Assembly: GCA_035476635.1 (NCBI GenBank)
Contig: DATILI010000278.1
Coordinates: forward strand, 1 to 11,743
Origin: DATILI01 sp035476635
Lineage (GTDB): Bacteria; Pseudomonadota; Gammaproteobacteria; Burkholderiales; Burkholderiaceae_C
Length of the DNA: 11,743 nucleotides
Direction: 5' to 3'
Positions 1-6,630 of the stretch are shown piece after piece. Below the pieces are notes generated by a model. The model was not told the origin of the DNA. It made no database searches and worked only from the letters and a program-made list of their open reading frames with translations. A program made the position numbers and the translations under genes. Each line of letters opens with the position of its first letter. The first letter of the stretch is position 1.

Positions 1-545
1 CCGGCCGCGACTTCGTCATTGGCCGCCAGCACCAGCTTGGTATCGAGCTGCTCGCTTTGCAACATGTAGTGTTCCAGCACTTCGCTCAAGGCTTCCAGCT
101 TCTCTTGCCGGTCGCCGTACAGCGGCACAACGCCCTGGTACGGCTGCTGCCCGGGAAACCTGGACTTGGGATCGAGCGTGATCGCGCAGCGGCCCTTGTT
201 GTTCACGTTGACCATCTGGCTCAAGGCCGCATCGGCTGGCAGCTCGCCCACCACACTTGCCGTGGCGCGCAGGCTCAGATCGTGCTGCACCTCGGCCACG
301 GCCACTTTCACCGGGCCATCGCCAAAAATCTGCAGGATCAGTGCGCCGTTGAACTTGATGTTCGATTGCATCAGCGCCGCCGCGGCGGTCATCTCGCCGA
401 GCAGTTCACGCACCGGCTCCGGATAGGCGCCGGTGGCGTGGTTGGAGGCGCGGCGTTGCAGGATCTCCTGCCATGCATCGGTCAGGCGCACGATCAGGCC
501 GCGTACCGGCAGGCCATCAAAAAGAAACTTGTGCAGTTCAGACAT
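1..545 (-). CDS. hslO: Hsp33 family redox-regulated molecular chaperone, 3' end outside window
   Basis: Hsp33 is a cytosolic holdase chaperone that oxidative stress switches on. The 181 codons present begin MSELHKFLFDGLPVRG and include VRGLIVRL, GALILQIFGDGPVKVAV, PYQGVVPLYGD and YMLQSEQLDT. These line up with the N-terminal beta-rich domain of E. coli Hsp33 (RYQGVVGLEGD and YFMRSEQLPT there). The C-terminal CxC...CxxC zinc redox switch lies beyond the left edge, so redox regulation cannot be confirmed here. The ATG at 543-545 is preceded by a GAGG at a rather long distance, inside the end of the upstream gene. The gene starts 13 bases after the stop of the gamma-carbonic-anhydrase-like gene, so the two are probably co-transcribed. 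Family assignment is firm; the only gap is truncation by the window. Confidence 0.93.
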   Translation of the reverse strand, partial: MSELHKFLFDGLPVRGLIVRLTDAWQEILQRRASNHATGAYPEPVRELLGEMTAAAALMQSNIKFNGALILQIFGDGPVKVAVAEVQHDLSLRATASVVGELPADAALSQMVNVNNKGRCAITLDPKSRFPGQQPYQGVVPLYGDRQEKLEALSEVLEHYMLQSEQLDTKLVLAANDEVAA

Positions 546-558
546 CGGATCAGGGGCC

Positions 559-1083
559 TCAGCCCAGCCTCTTGAGCCCCGCCTTGAAGCGGCGCGCGTT
601 GTCGATGTAGTGCTTGGCGCTCATGCGCAGGCCCTCGATCTGCTCGGGCGAGAGCTGGCGCACCGCTTTGGCGGGGCTGCCGATGATCATCGATCCATCG
701 GGGAACTCCTTGCCTTCCGTCACCAGTGCGAAAGCACCTACCAGGCAGTTCTTGCCGATCTTCGCGCCGTTGAGCACGACAGCGCCGATGCCGATCAGGC
801 TTTCGTCGCCGATGGTGCAGCCATGCAGCATGACCTTGTGGCCGACCGTCACGTTTTCGCCGACAGTCAGAGGCTTGCCGATGTCCGCATGCAGCACGCT
901 CAAGTCCTGGATGTTCGAGCCACGGCCGATGCGGATGGTTTCCGTGTCGCCGCGCACTACCGTGCCAAACCAGATGCTGGCGTCTTCAGCCAGCTCCACA
1001 TTGCCCATCACCTGCGCGCTGTCGGCGACCCAGGCCGAATCCGCCAGCCGGGGCGCTGTACCATCCAGTTCATATACCGCCAT
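559..1083 (-). CDS. gamma carbonic anhydrase-like hexapeptide-repeat protein (YrdA/PaaY type)
   Basis: This is a 174-residue left-handed beta-helix protein of the gamma-carbonic anhydrase superfamily. It shows RGD at residues 44-46, NIQD at 57-60, and three histidines at the family's zinc-ligand positions: H65 in LHAD, H82 in VGHKV and H87 in MLHGC. The hexapeptide repeats are visible as runs such as IGDESLIGIGAVVLNGAKIG. The C-terminal helix region contains GSPAKAVRQLSPEQ, as in E. coli YrdA. The start at 1083 is chosen because homology begins at MAVYELDG and a GGAG lies just upstream; a longer in-frame extension to 1173 would cross the divergent promoter region and has no family support. 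It is followed closely by hslO. Members keep zinc-ligand geometry, but many show little or no carbonic anhydrase activity, so the substrate is uncertain. Confidence 0.92.
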   Translation of the reverse strand: MAVYELDGTAPRLADSAWVADSAQVMGNVELAEDASIWFGTVVRGDTETIRIGRGSNIQDLSVLHADIGKPLTVGENVTVGHKVMLHGCTIGDESLIGIGAVVLNGAKIGKNCLVGAFALVTEGKEFPDGSMIIGSPAKAVRQLSPEQIEGLRMSAKHYIDNARRFKAGLKRLG

Positions 1084-1112
1084 GCGTGCTCCATTGATTT
1101 GCAATCCCCGGA

Positions 1113-1118
1113 ATTGTA
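1113..1118 (-). promoter_or_regulatory. putative -10 box for the gamma-carbonic-anhydrase-like gene / hslO unit
   Basis: The minus strand reads TACAAT, which matches five of six positions of the sigma-70 -10 consensus. It lies 29 bases before the ATG at 1083, in the 69-base gap between two divergent genes. No good -35 hexamer is visible at 16-18 bases, so this is a sequence-only guess. Confidence 0.4.
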
Positions 1119-1152
1119 GGGATGCCGCCGCACTTTTGCCCATGCCTCGCCT

Positions 1153-1959
1153 ATGAATACCCTGCGCGCGCAAGCACTACAGCTTCTCCTGACGCCGGAC
1201 CCCGATGCGAAAGCCGACGCTACCCGGGCGCTTGACAGCCTGGCCCACCCGGTGGGCGCGACAGACCAGCTGGCGGAGCCATCCGGCATCCCGGGGCGGC
1301 CGGCGCTGCCGGTGCTGGTGCCGCATACCCAGCTCAAGCACCGCTCCGTGCACACCCGCGAGGGCCGCGCCGCACTGCTGCACGCGCTGGCGCACATCGA
1401 ATTCAACGCCATCGATCTCGCGCTGGACCTGGCCTGGCGCTTTGCCGGCATGCCCGAGCCCTTCTACCGCGACTGGATCCGCGTTGCACGCGAAGAGGCC
1501 TTGCATTTCAGCCTGCTGCGCAACCACTTGCAAACCCTGGGCTACCGCTATGGCGACTTCCCGGCCCACAACGCGCTTTGGGAAATGGCCGAGAAGACGC
1601 GGCACGACCTGATGGCACGCATTGCGCTGGTTCCCCGCACATTGGAGGCACGTGGGCTGGATGCTTCGCCTCCGATCCGGGCCAAGCTGCTGGCGGCGGG
1701 CGACACGGACGGTGCGGCGATCCTGGACGTGATTCTCAAGGACGAGATCGAACATGTTGCCATTGGTAACCGCTGGTACCGCTGGTTGTGCACGCGGGAA
1801 GGGCTCGACCCCATCGCCACCTATGAACGAATGGCCACGGAGTACGGTGCGCCACGGCCGCGCGGGCCGTTCAATCTCGAAGCACGCCGTGCCGCGGGCT
1901 TTGAAGAAGTCGAACTCGCCTGGCTTGCTGCAGCGCAAAACCCGCGCAATCCTCCTTAG
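1153..1959 (+). CDS. DUF455 family ferritin-like protein
   Basis: This 268-residue protein matches the DUF455 (PF04305) group of ferritin-like four-helix proteins. Candidate di-metal ligands are visible in order: E83 in HIEFNAI, E115 and H118 in REEALHF, E165 in RTLEARGLD, and E198/H201 in KDEIEHVAIGNRW. The last two blocks give two ExxH motifs, as expected for a carboxylate-bridged diiron site. The stretch YGDFPAHNALWEM (about 133-145) is also typical of the family. The biochemical role is not established; an oxidase or hydroxylase role is only inference from the fold. The ATG at 1153 has no clear ribosome binding site, but the N-terminus RAQALQLLLTPDPDAKA fits the family. The gene diverges from the carbonic-anhydrase-like gene, and its stop codon sits inside a promoter-like block for the next gene. 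Confidence 0.9.
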   Translation: MNTLRAQALQLLLTPDPDAKADATRALDSLAHPVGATDQLAEPSGIPGRPALPVLVPHTQLKHRSVHTREGRAALLHALAHIEFNAIDLALDLAWRFAGMPEPFYRDWIRVAREEALHFSLLRNHLQTLGYRYGDFPAHNALWEMAEKTRHDLMARIALVPRTLEARGLDASPPIRAKLLAAGDTDGAAILDVILKDEIEHVAIGNRWYRWLCTREGLDPIATYERMATEYGAPRPRGPFNLEARRAAGFEEVELAWLAAAQNPRNPP

Positions 1960-1964
1960 AATCA
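1956..1964 (+). promoter_or_regulatory. promoter-like block TTAGAATCA upstream of first EAL-HDOD gene
   Basis: TAGAAT resembles a sigma-70 -10 hexamer. The nonamer TTAGAATCA ends 25 bases before the ATG at 1990. Its TAG is also the stop codon of the DUF455 gene. The same nonamer occurs at 3319-3327, 24 bases before the start of the second EAL-HDOD gene. No convincing -35 element is visible at standard spacing. Confidence 0.4.
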
Positions 1965-1989
1965 AGCTTTTCACCGCAAGAACAACACC

Positions 1990-3258
1990 ATGCCGAAGCC
2001 ACCCGACTCTGGGGACACAGTTCCTGCCTCGCTGGACGCAGGCGACGGGCCGCACGCCATGATTGCGCGCCAGGCCATCATGGATGCGGACCACGTGGTG
2101 GTGGCCTACGAATTGTTCAACCGCTCGCAGGATGGCACCCCGCATACGCCCGCCAGCGACGTGACGCTTGTGTTCAACGCCTTGTCGCACGCAGGCTCGG
2201 AAGACCTGATCGGCAAGATCACCATCTTTGTCAATTGCACGCACAACAGCCTGGGCGGCGGGCATCTGGAACTGGTCAATCCCGAAAAAATGGTGCTGGA
2301 AATTCCTCCGCTGGAAGGTGCCCCGGTGGAAGAAATCAAGTCCCGCACACCGGCCCTGGCGGAGTTGCGCCAGCGCGGCTTTCGGCTGGCGTTCGGGCAT
2401 TCCGTACTGGCCCCGGCCTACGCCGACTGGCTGGCGCTGGCCGACTACATCAAGCTTGACCTCGGGCTGCTCAAGCCCGAGCTGATCCAGCCGCTGGTCG
2501 ACCTGGCCAAGAGCAAGACCACGGCGCAGATCGTTGCCGAAAAGGTCGAGACCTCCGAGCAGTTCTACAAAATGCTGAGCGCGGGCATCCAGCTGTTCCA
2601 GGGCTATTGGTTTGCCAAGCCCTCGCTGGTGGAAGCCAAGGTCATCACGCCCTCGCAGGCGCACACCATCCAGCTGATCAACCTGGTGCGCAACCAGGCC
2701 AGCACCTCCGAGATCGAGGAAGTACTCAAGAAGGACGCCATGCTGGCGTTCAATCTGATGCGGCTGATCAATTCCGCAGGCTTCGGGCTCAATCGCGAGA
2801 TCACCTCGTTTCGCGAGGCGGTCATGCTGCTGGGCCTGAAAAAGCTGTTTCGCTGGGCCGCGTTGCTCTTGACCGCTTCGCGCACAGGCTCGGTGTCGGC
2901 TTCAGTGGCAAGCACTGCGGTGGTGCGCGGGCGCCTCATGGAATTGCTCGCGGCCGAGTCGTTGCCGCCGGAGGATTGCGACAACGCCTTTGTGGTCGGC
3001 GTGTTTTCCCTGCTCGATGTCATGCTCGGCGTGCCGATGGGCAAGGCCCTGGACTTGTTGTCGCTGCCTCAGCCGGTGATCGATGCGCTGCGCCACCGCA
3101 GCGGCATGTTCGCGCCCTACCTGGAGCTCATCGAAGCTTGCGAGACCGGCGACGACGAAGCTTTCATGCGCGCCTCCGAGACGCTGAACCTGACCAGCCA
3201 ACAGGTCAATTGGGCCCATTTGCAGGCGCTGGCCTGGGCCGACAACATGAGTGAATAG
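1990..3258 (+). CDS. EAL-HDOD protein A (COG3434 / YuxH type), degenerate EAL domain
   Basis: The 422-residue protein has an N-terminal EAL domain (about 25-215) and a C-terminal HDOD domain (about 220-420), the COG3434 architecture linked to c-di-GMP signalling. Most EAL landmarks are kept: E41 in YELFNR, N82 in FVNCT, E104 in VLEIPP, K155 in YIKLD, E184/E187 in AEKVET, and Q204 in FQGYWFAKP. The metal-binding DD of the DDFG loop is replaced by G136-H137 (RLAFGHSVL), so phosphodiesterase activity is doubtful and a c-di-GMP-binding or protein-interaction role is more likely. The HDOD part includes INLVR, EIEEVLKKD and the block SFREAVMLLGLKKLFRWA. There is no signal peptide or membrane segment, so it should be cytosolic. 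The ATG at 1990 lacks a strong ribosome binding site. It is followed by a paralog of almost the same size. Confidence 0.9.
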   Translation: MPKPPDSGDTVPASLDAGDGPHAMIARQAIMDADHVVVAYELFNRSQDGTPHTPASDVTLVFNALSHAGSEDLIGKITIFVNCTHNSLGGGHLELVNPEKMVLEIPPLEGAPVEEIKSRTPALAELRQRGFRLAFGHSVLAPAYADWLALADYIKLDLGLLKPELIQPLVDLAKSKTTAQIVAEKVETSEQFYKMLSAGIQLFQGYWFAKPSLVEAKVITPSQAHTIQLINLVRNQASTSEIEEVLKKDAMLAFNLMRLINSAGFGLNREITSFREAVMLLGLKKLFRWAALLLTASRTGSVSASVASTAVVRGRLMELLAAESLPPEDCDNAFVVGVFSLLDVMLGVPMGKALDLLSLPQPVIDALRHRSGMFAPYLELIEACETGDDEAFMRASETLNLTSQQVNWAHLQALAWADNMSE

Positions 3259-3283
3259 CCGCGCAGAGCGGGTGGTGGCGCGG
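3259..3283 (+). other. GC-rich stem-loop after first EAL-HDOD gene
   Basis: CCGCGC at 3259-3264 pairs with GCGCGG at 3278-3283 across a 13-base loop, directly after the stop codon at 3256-3258. There is no T-run, so it is at most a weak or attenuating structure between the two paralogs. Confidence 0.3.
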
Positions 3284-3318
3284 TGAAGGGTCGGCCTGCG
3301 TGTTATACCCATTCTTCT

Positions 3319-3327
3319 TTAGAATCA
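3319..3327 (+). promoter_or_regulatory. promoter-like block TTAGAATCA upstream of second EAL-HDOD gene
   Basis: This is the same nonamer as at 1956-1964, here ending 24 bases before the ATG at 3352 and preceded by a T-rich ATTCTTCT. It suggests that the second paralog has its own promoter, possibly copied with the gene. It is a sequence match only. Confidence 0.4.
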
Positions 3328-3351
3328 TTCATCACCCTTTTAAGTAGCGCC

Positions 3352-4623
3352 ATGTCCACCACCCCCGACCCAGAGGTCACCACCGCACCCGCCGAGGCCA
3401 TGGAGGACCAGGAGAACAGCCTGTCCATTGCCCGCCAGGCGATTGTGGATGAGCGCCGTGCCGTCTATGGCTACGAGCTCTTTGACCGGTCCACCGCGGC
3501 GGACTCCCACACCGCCGCCAGCGATGCCGCGCTGCTGTTCAATGCCTTGTCTTATGCCGGCACCGAGGCGCTGGTGGGCAAGAAGACGGTCTTCATCAAC
3601 TGCACGCACGACAGCCTGGCTGGCGGCCACCTGGAGCTGATCCATCCGGAGAAAGTCGTGCTCGAGGTGCCACCGTTGGCCAGCGGCCTGGTGACGGACA
3701 TCGAAACGCGCGCCATTGCATTGCAGGAGTTGCGCAAACGTGGATTCCGCCTGGCCTTCGACCAGGGCGTACTCAAGAAGGCCTATATCTCCTGGTTGCC
3801 GCTGGCCTCGTTCCTGAAGCTTGACATGACGGCGATCAAGCCCGAGCTCCTCGAACCGCTGGTGAAGTTCGCGCAAGCCAACACCAAGGCGATCGTGGTT
3901 GCCGAAAAGGTGGAGACGGCCGAGCAGTTCCAGAAAATGCTCGGCCTGGGTGTCAAGCTGTTCCAGGGCTACTGGTTCGCCAAGCCTGCGCTGGTCAAGG
4001 CGCAGACCATCCGGCCCTCGCAGGCAACGATCATCCAGTTGATCAACCTGGTGCGCAAGCAAGCCGAGACCTCGGAGATCGAGGACTTGCTCAAGAAGGA
4101 CCCGACGCTTTCCTTCAACCTGCTGCGCTTCATCAATTCATCGGGCTTCGGCCTGAGCTGCGAAATCACCTCGTTTCGTCATGCGGTGATGATCCTCGGC
4201 CTGAAAAAGCTGTTCCGCTGGGCCGCATTGCTGATGACCACCTCGCGCGATGGTGGCGCCCCACCCGCGGTGGGTACGACCGCCGTGGTGCGCGGCCGCT
4301 TGATGGAGCTGCTGGCCGCCGAGCTGCTGCCGCCCGAGGAATGCGACAACGCCTTTGTCGTTGGCGTATTCTCATTGCTGGACGCCATGCTCGGCGTGCC
4401 GATCGAGAAAGCCCTGGATTCGGTCGCCCTGCCGCAACCCGTGCTCGATGCCCTGCTGCACCGTACCGGTGTCTTCGCGCCTTTCCTTGAGCTGACGATC
4501 GCCTGCGAGACCGGCGATGACGAGGCCTTCGGCCGCGCCGCCGATTCGCTGCATTTGTCGAACCGCCAGGTCAACTGGGCCCACCTGCAGGCCCTGACCT
4601 GGGCCGAAACCCTGGACGACTAG
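3352..4623 (+). CDS. EAL-HDOD protein B (COG3434 / YuxH type), tandem paralog
   Basis: This 423-residue protein is a clear tandem paralog of its upstream neighbour. Both have YELF-R, NCTH-SL, GGHLEL, VAEKVET, LFQGYWFAKP, PSQA, IQLINLVR, SEIE, LKKD, GLKKLFRWAALL, TTAVVRGRLMELLAAE (TAVVRGRLMELLAAE in A) and NWAHLQAL blocks. EAL residues seen are E42, N83, E105, K156, E185/E188 and Q205. In the DDFG loop the first Asp is kept (D137) and the second is Q138 (RLAFDQGVL), so it is less degraded than copy A but still lacks the full metal-binding pair. The ATG at 3352 is preferred over an in-frame GTG at 3283. It gives a protein the same size as copy A, and the extra 23 residues would translate the promoter-like block. 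Its stop codon lies in a palindrome shared with the convergent gene. Confidence 0.9.
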   Translation: MSTTPDPEVTTAPAEAMEDQENSLSIARQAIVDERRAVYGYELFDRSTAADSHTAASDAALLFNALSYAGTEALVGKKTVFINCTHDSLAGGHLELIHPEKVVLEVPPLASGLVTDIETRAIALQELRKRGFRLAFDQGVLKKAYISWLPLASFLKLDMTAIKPELLEPLVKFAQANTKAIVVAEKVETAEQFQKMLGLGVKLFQGYWFAKPALVKAQTIRPSQATIIQLINLVRKQAETSEIEDLLKKDPTLSFNLLRFINSSGFGLSCEITSFRHAVMILGLKKLFRWAALLMTTSRDGGAPPAVGTTAVVRGRLMELLAAELLPPEECDNAFVVGVFSLLDAMLGVPIEKALDSVALPQPVLDALLHRTGVFAPFLELTIACETGDDEAFGRAADSLHLSNRQVNWAHLQALTWAETLDD

Positions 4624-4636
4624 GAAGAACCTAGTC
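4618..4636. terminator. palindrome containing both convergent stop codons, possible bidirectional terminator
   Basis: GACTAGG (4618-4624) and CCTAGTC (4630-4636) form a perfect 7-bp inverted repeat around the loop AAGAA. The TAG stop of the plus-strand EAL-HDOD gene (4621-4623) and the TAG stop of the minus-strand gene (4631-4633) lie in opposite arms. Only 7 bases separate the two genes. No T-run follows on either strand, so intrinsic termination is uncertain. Confidence 0.4.
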
Positions 4637-5623
4637 AGCCTTGATCCCCGCCGCCTTGATGATGCGGGCGTTGTTCTCCGACTCCTGCGCGATTTGACGG
4701 GCGAAGTCGCCCGTGCTGCCGCCGGTGGGAACGTTGTCGGCGGCCAGCAGGCGGCTTCGGATGTCGGGCTGCAGCAGCGCCTTGTTGATCTCCGCATTCA
4801 ACCGCTGCAGCAAGGCTTCAGGCATGCGGGCCGGCGCAAAAATCCCGAACAGCGAACTGAGGTTCGCAGCTGCGAATCCGCTTTCCGCGAAGGTCGGCAC
4901 TTGCGGCAGCGCTTCCAGCCGCGCGGGCGCGCCAATGGCCAGCGGCCTCAGCTTGCCGGCCTTGACGTGCTGCATGACCGCCGCGCTCATATTGGTGGAG
5001 ATCAACTCGAACTGGCCACTCAAGGCATCCGTCAGTTGTTGGCCGCCGCCCTTGTACGGAACGTGCGTCAGTTCGATCCTGGCGCCGTGCTGCACCTGCT
5101 CCAGCACGATGTGCCCGACCGTCGCCAGCCCTGAAGTCGACCAGCGCACGCTGCCCGGCTTGGCTTTGGACGCGGCGATCACGTCCTTCAAGTCCTTGCC
5201 CTCAAAAGCCGTCGTGCCCAGCAGGACGACCGGTGAATACATGACGCTGGCCACCGGTGCGATGTCTTTCGCCGGGTCGTAGGCGAGCTTGCCCAAGTGC
5301 GGGTTCAGCACCAGCGGGCTGATGGCAGAAAAGCCGATGACGCTGCCGTCCGGCGGCGCCTTGGCCACCGCATCCATGCCGATGCTTCCCCCCGCGCCGG
5401 CCCGGTTTTCCACGACCACCGGAACACCCAGTTGCACGGCCAGCTTGTCGGCCAGTGCGCGCGCCACGTTGTCGCTGATTCCGCCCGGCGGATAGGCCAC
5501 GATGATGCGAAGCTGCCGCGTCGGCCACGCCTGGGCCTGGGCCTGTGCGGCGCCGGCAAACCAGCCCGTGGCGCCGAGAAGAAACAGGCGCAGGGCGGCG
5601 CGACGCGGTATCGAAGTACGCAT
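4631..5623 (-). CDS. Bug/TctC family periplasmic substrate-binding protein 1
   Basis: This is a periplasmic binding protein of the Bug (TctC-like) family, whose members capture carboxylates, amides and related small molecules. The chosen start gives 330 residues and a signal peptide with a basic n-region (MRTSIPRRAALRLFLLG), a hydrophobic core, and an AQAQAQA cleavage region before WPTRQLRIIVAYPPGG. Family marks are YPPGGISDNVAR, VPVVVENRAGAGGSIG, THVPYKGGGQQLTDALSGQ and VPTFAESGF. Other in-frame starts are ATG at 5641 and a GTG at 5659 that overlaps the xerD stop; none has a good ribosome binding site. No TctA/TctB membrane partners are in the window, so the transporter partner and ligand are unknown. 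It lies directly downstream of xerD and is probably co-transcribed with it. Confidence 0.88.
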   Translation of the reverse strand: MRTSIPRRAALRLFLLGATGWFAGAAQAQAQAWPTRQLRIIVAYPPGGISDNVARALADKLAVQLGVPVVVENRAGAGGSIGMDAVAKAPPDGSVIGFSAISPLVLNPHLGKLAYDPAKDIAPVASVMYSPVVLLGTTAFEGKDLKDVIAASKAKPGSVRWSTSGLATVGHIVLEQVQHGARIELTHVPYKGGGQQLTDALSGQFELISTNMSAAVMQHVKAGKLRPLAIGAPARLEALPQVPTFAESGFAAANLSSLFGIFAPARMPEALLQRLNAEINKALLQPDIRSRLLAADNVPTGGSTGDFARQIAQESENNARIIKAAGIKAD

Positions 5624-5655
5624 GGTGGGGTCGTGATTCATGGAGAACGGTATTG

Positions 5656-6624
5656 TCACCCGCGCGGATGGTGCTGTGCGTGCAGCTGCTTCAGGCGTTC
5701 GCGCGCCACGTGGGTGTAGATGGTGGTGGTTGAAATATCGGCATGCCCCAACAGCATCTGCACGGCTCGCAAGTCAGCGCCGTGGTTCAACAGGTGTGTC
5801 GCAAATGCGTGGCGCAGGGTGTGGGGCGACAAGGGCTGCGTGATGCCGGCGGCATGCGCCTGCTTTTTCACGATGACCCAGAACATGACCCGGCTCATGC
5901 CCGCGCCGCGCTGTGTCACGAACAGGTCTTCCGTCTGCTGCCCGCCCAGGATCACCGGCCGCGCCTCGACGAGGTAGCGGCCAATCCACTGGCGCGCCAC
6001 TTCGCCGAAGGGCACGAGCCGCTCCTTGCCGCCCTTGCCCAGGACGCGCAGCACGCCCTCGTTCATGCTGACGTGAAAGGTCTTGAGCGTCACGAGTTCG
6101 CTCACGCGCAGCCCGCTCGCGTACATCAGCTCCAGCATGGTCCGGTCGCGCAGGCCCAGGGGGGCGTCGACGTCGGGCGCGCCCAGCAGGCGCTCCACTT
6201 GTGATTCGGTCAGCGTCTTGGGCACACGCAGCGCCTGCTTGGCTGCCTGCAACTTGAGCGTCGGGTCCGCTGTGATCCGGCGCTCGCGCAGGGCCCAGCG
6301 GAAGTAGCGCTTGAACACGGTGAGCCGGCGGTTCGCCGATGTGGCCTTGCTGGCTTTGTGCCGGGCGGCGAAATAGCCATTCAAATCGGCTTCGGCGGCG
6401 GTGTCCAGGGCCTGACCCTGGCGCTGCTCAGTCAGCCAGCGCGAAAAAAGCGTGAGATCGCGCCGATAGGCCGCCAAGGTATTGCGCGACAGCCCCTCTT
6501 CCAGCCACAGCGCGTCAATGAAGGCGTCTATGCCGGGCTCGTCTGAAAATCTTGGTCTGCCCCGCAAACTTGATCGGTTGGGGACAGAGCAAAAATTGCT
6601 TTGCAATTTCTTGGTCTGTCCCAC
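5656..6624 (-). CDS. xerD: site-specific tyrosine recombinase XerD
   Basis: XerD, with XerC, resolves chromosome dimers at dif with FtsK. From the GTG at 6624 the protein has 322 residues. The N-terminal SAM-like domain runs from about 30 (IDAFIDALWLEEGLSRNTLAAYRRDL, split here: core ALWLEEGLSRNTL), and the catalytic domain from about 135. All catalytic residues are present: R173 in SGLRVSEL, K197 in GKGGKERLVP, H268 and R271 in SPHTLRHAF, H294 in LLGHADISTT and nucleophile Y303 in TTIYTHV. The first 25 or so residues (GQTKKLQSNFCSVPN...) have no XerD counterpart and are encoded by a REP-like repeat. The only in-frame starts (GTG 6624, TTG 6606, TTG 6567) all lie in that repeat, so the true start is unresolved. 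XerC/XerD paralogy is the main alternative; ALWLE and overall pattern favour XerD. Confidence 0.9.
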   Translation of the reverse strand: MGQTKKLQSNFCSVPNRSSLRGRPRFSDEPGIDAFIDALWLEEGLSRNTLAAYRRDLTLFSRWLTEQRQGQALDTAAEADLNGYFAARHKASKATSANRRLTVFKRYFRWALRERRITADPTLKLQAAKQALRVPKTLTESQVERLLGAPDVDAPLGLRDRTMLELMYASGLRVSELVTLKTFHVSMNEGVLRVLGKGGKERLVPFGEVARQWIGRYLVEARPVILGGQQTEDLFVTQRGAGMSRVMFWVIVKKQAHAAGITQPLSPHTLRHAFATHLLNHGADLRAVQMLLGHADISTTTIYTHVARERLKQLHAQHHPRG

Positions 6625-6626
6625 AA
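6551..6626. repeat. REP-like palindromic repeat cluster covering the xerD 5' end
   Basis: Two direct 17-base copies of CTTGGTCTGyCCCrCAA lie at 6551-6567 and 6610-6626 (15 of 17 identical). Between them is an inverted partner: GGGACAGA at 6581-6588 pairs perfectly with TCTGTCCC at 6615-6622. Nested inside is a second perfect hairpin, AAATTGC (6593-6599) and GCAATTT (6603-6609), with a TTT loop. Such GGTCTGTCCC / GGGGACAGACC units resemble the REP/BIME-like intergenic repeats of proteobacteria mobilised by REP-associated transposases; this likeness is from memory. The cluster fills the space between the stop of the upstream binding-protein gene and the conserved part of xerD. Confidence 0.7.
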
Positions 6627-6630
6627 GTCT

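Noticed and set aside
57..575. Plus-strand open frame of 172 codons at the left edge
   Set aside because: It is antisense to the Hsp33 gene, which is recognisable along its whole length; the plus frame has no family features.
1177..2664. Minus-strand open frame of 495 codons
   Set aside because: It is antisense to the DUF455 gene and the first EAL-HDOD gene, spans their junction, and has the composition of a GC-rich shadow frame.
3283..3351. In-frame GTG extension of the second EAL-HDOD gene
   Set aside because: The extra residues have no counterpart in copy A and would translate a promoter-like block; the ATG at 3352 gives matching lengths.
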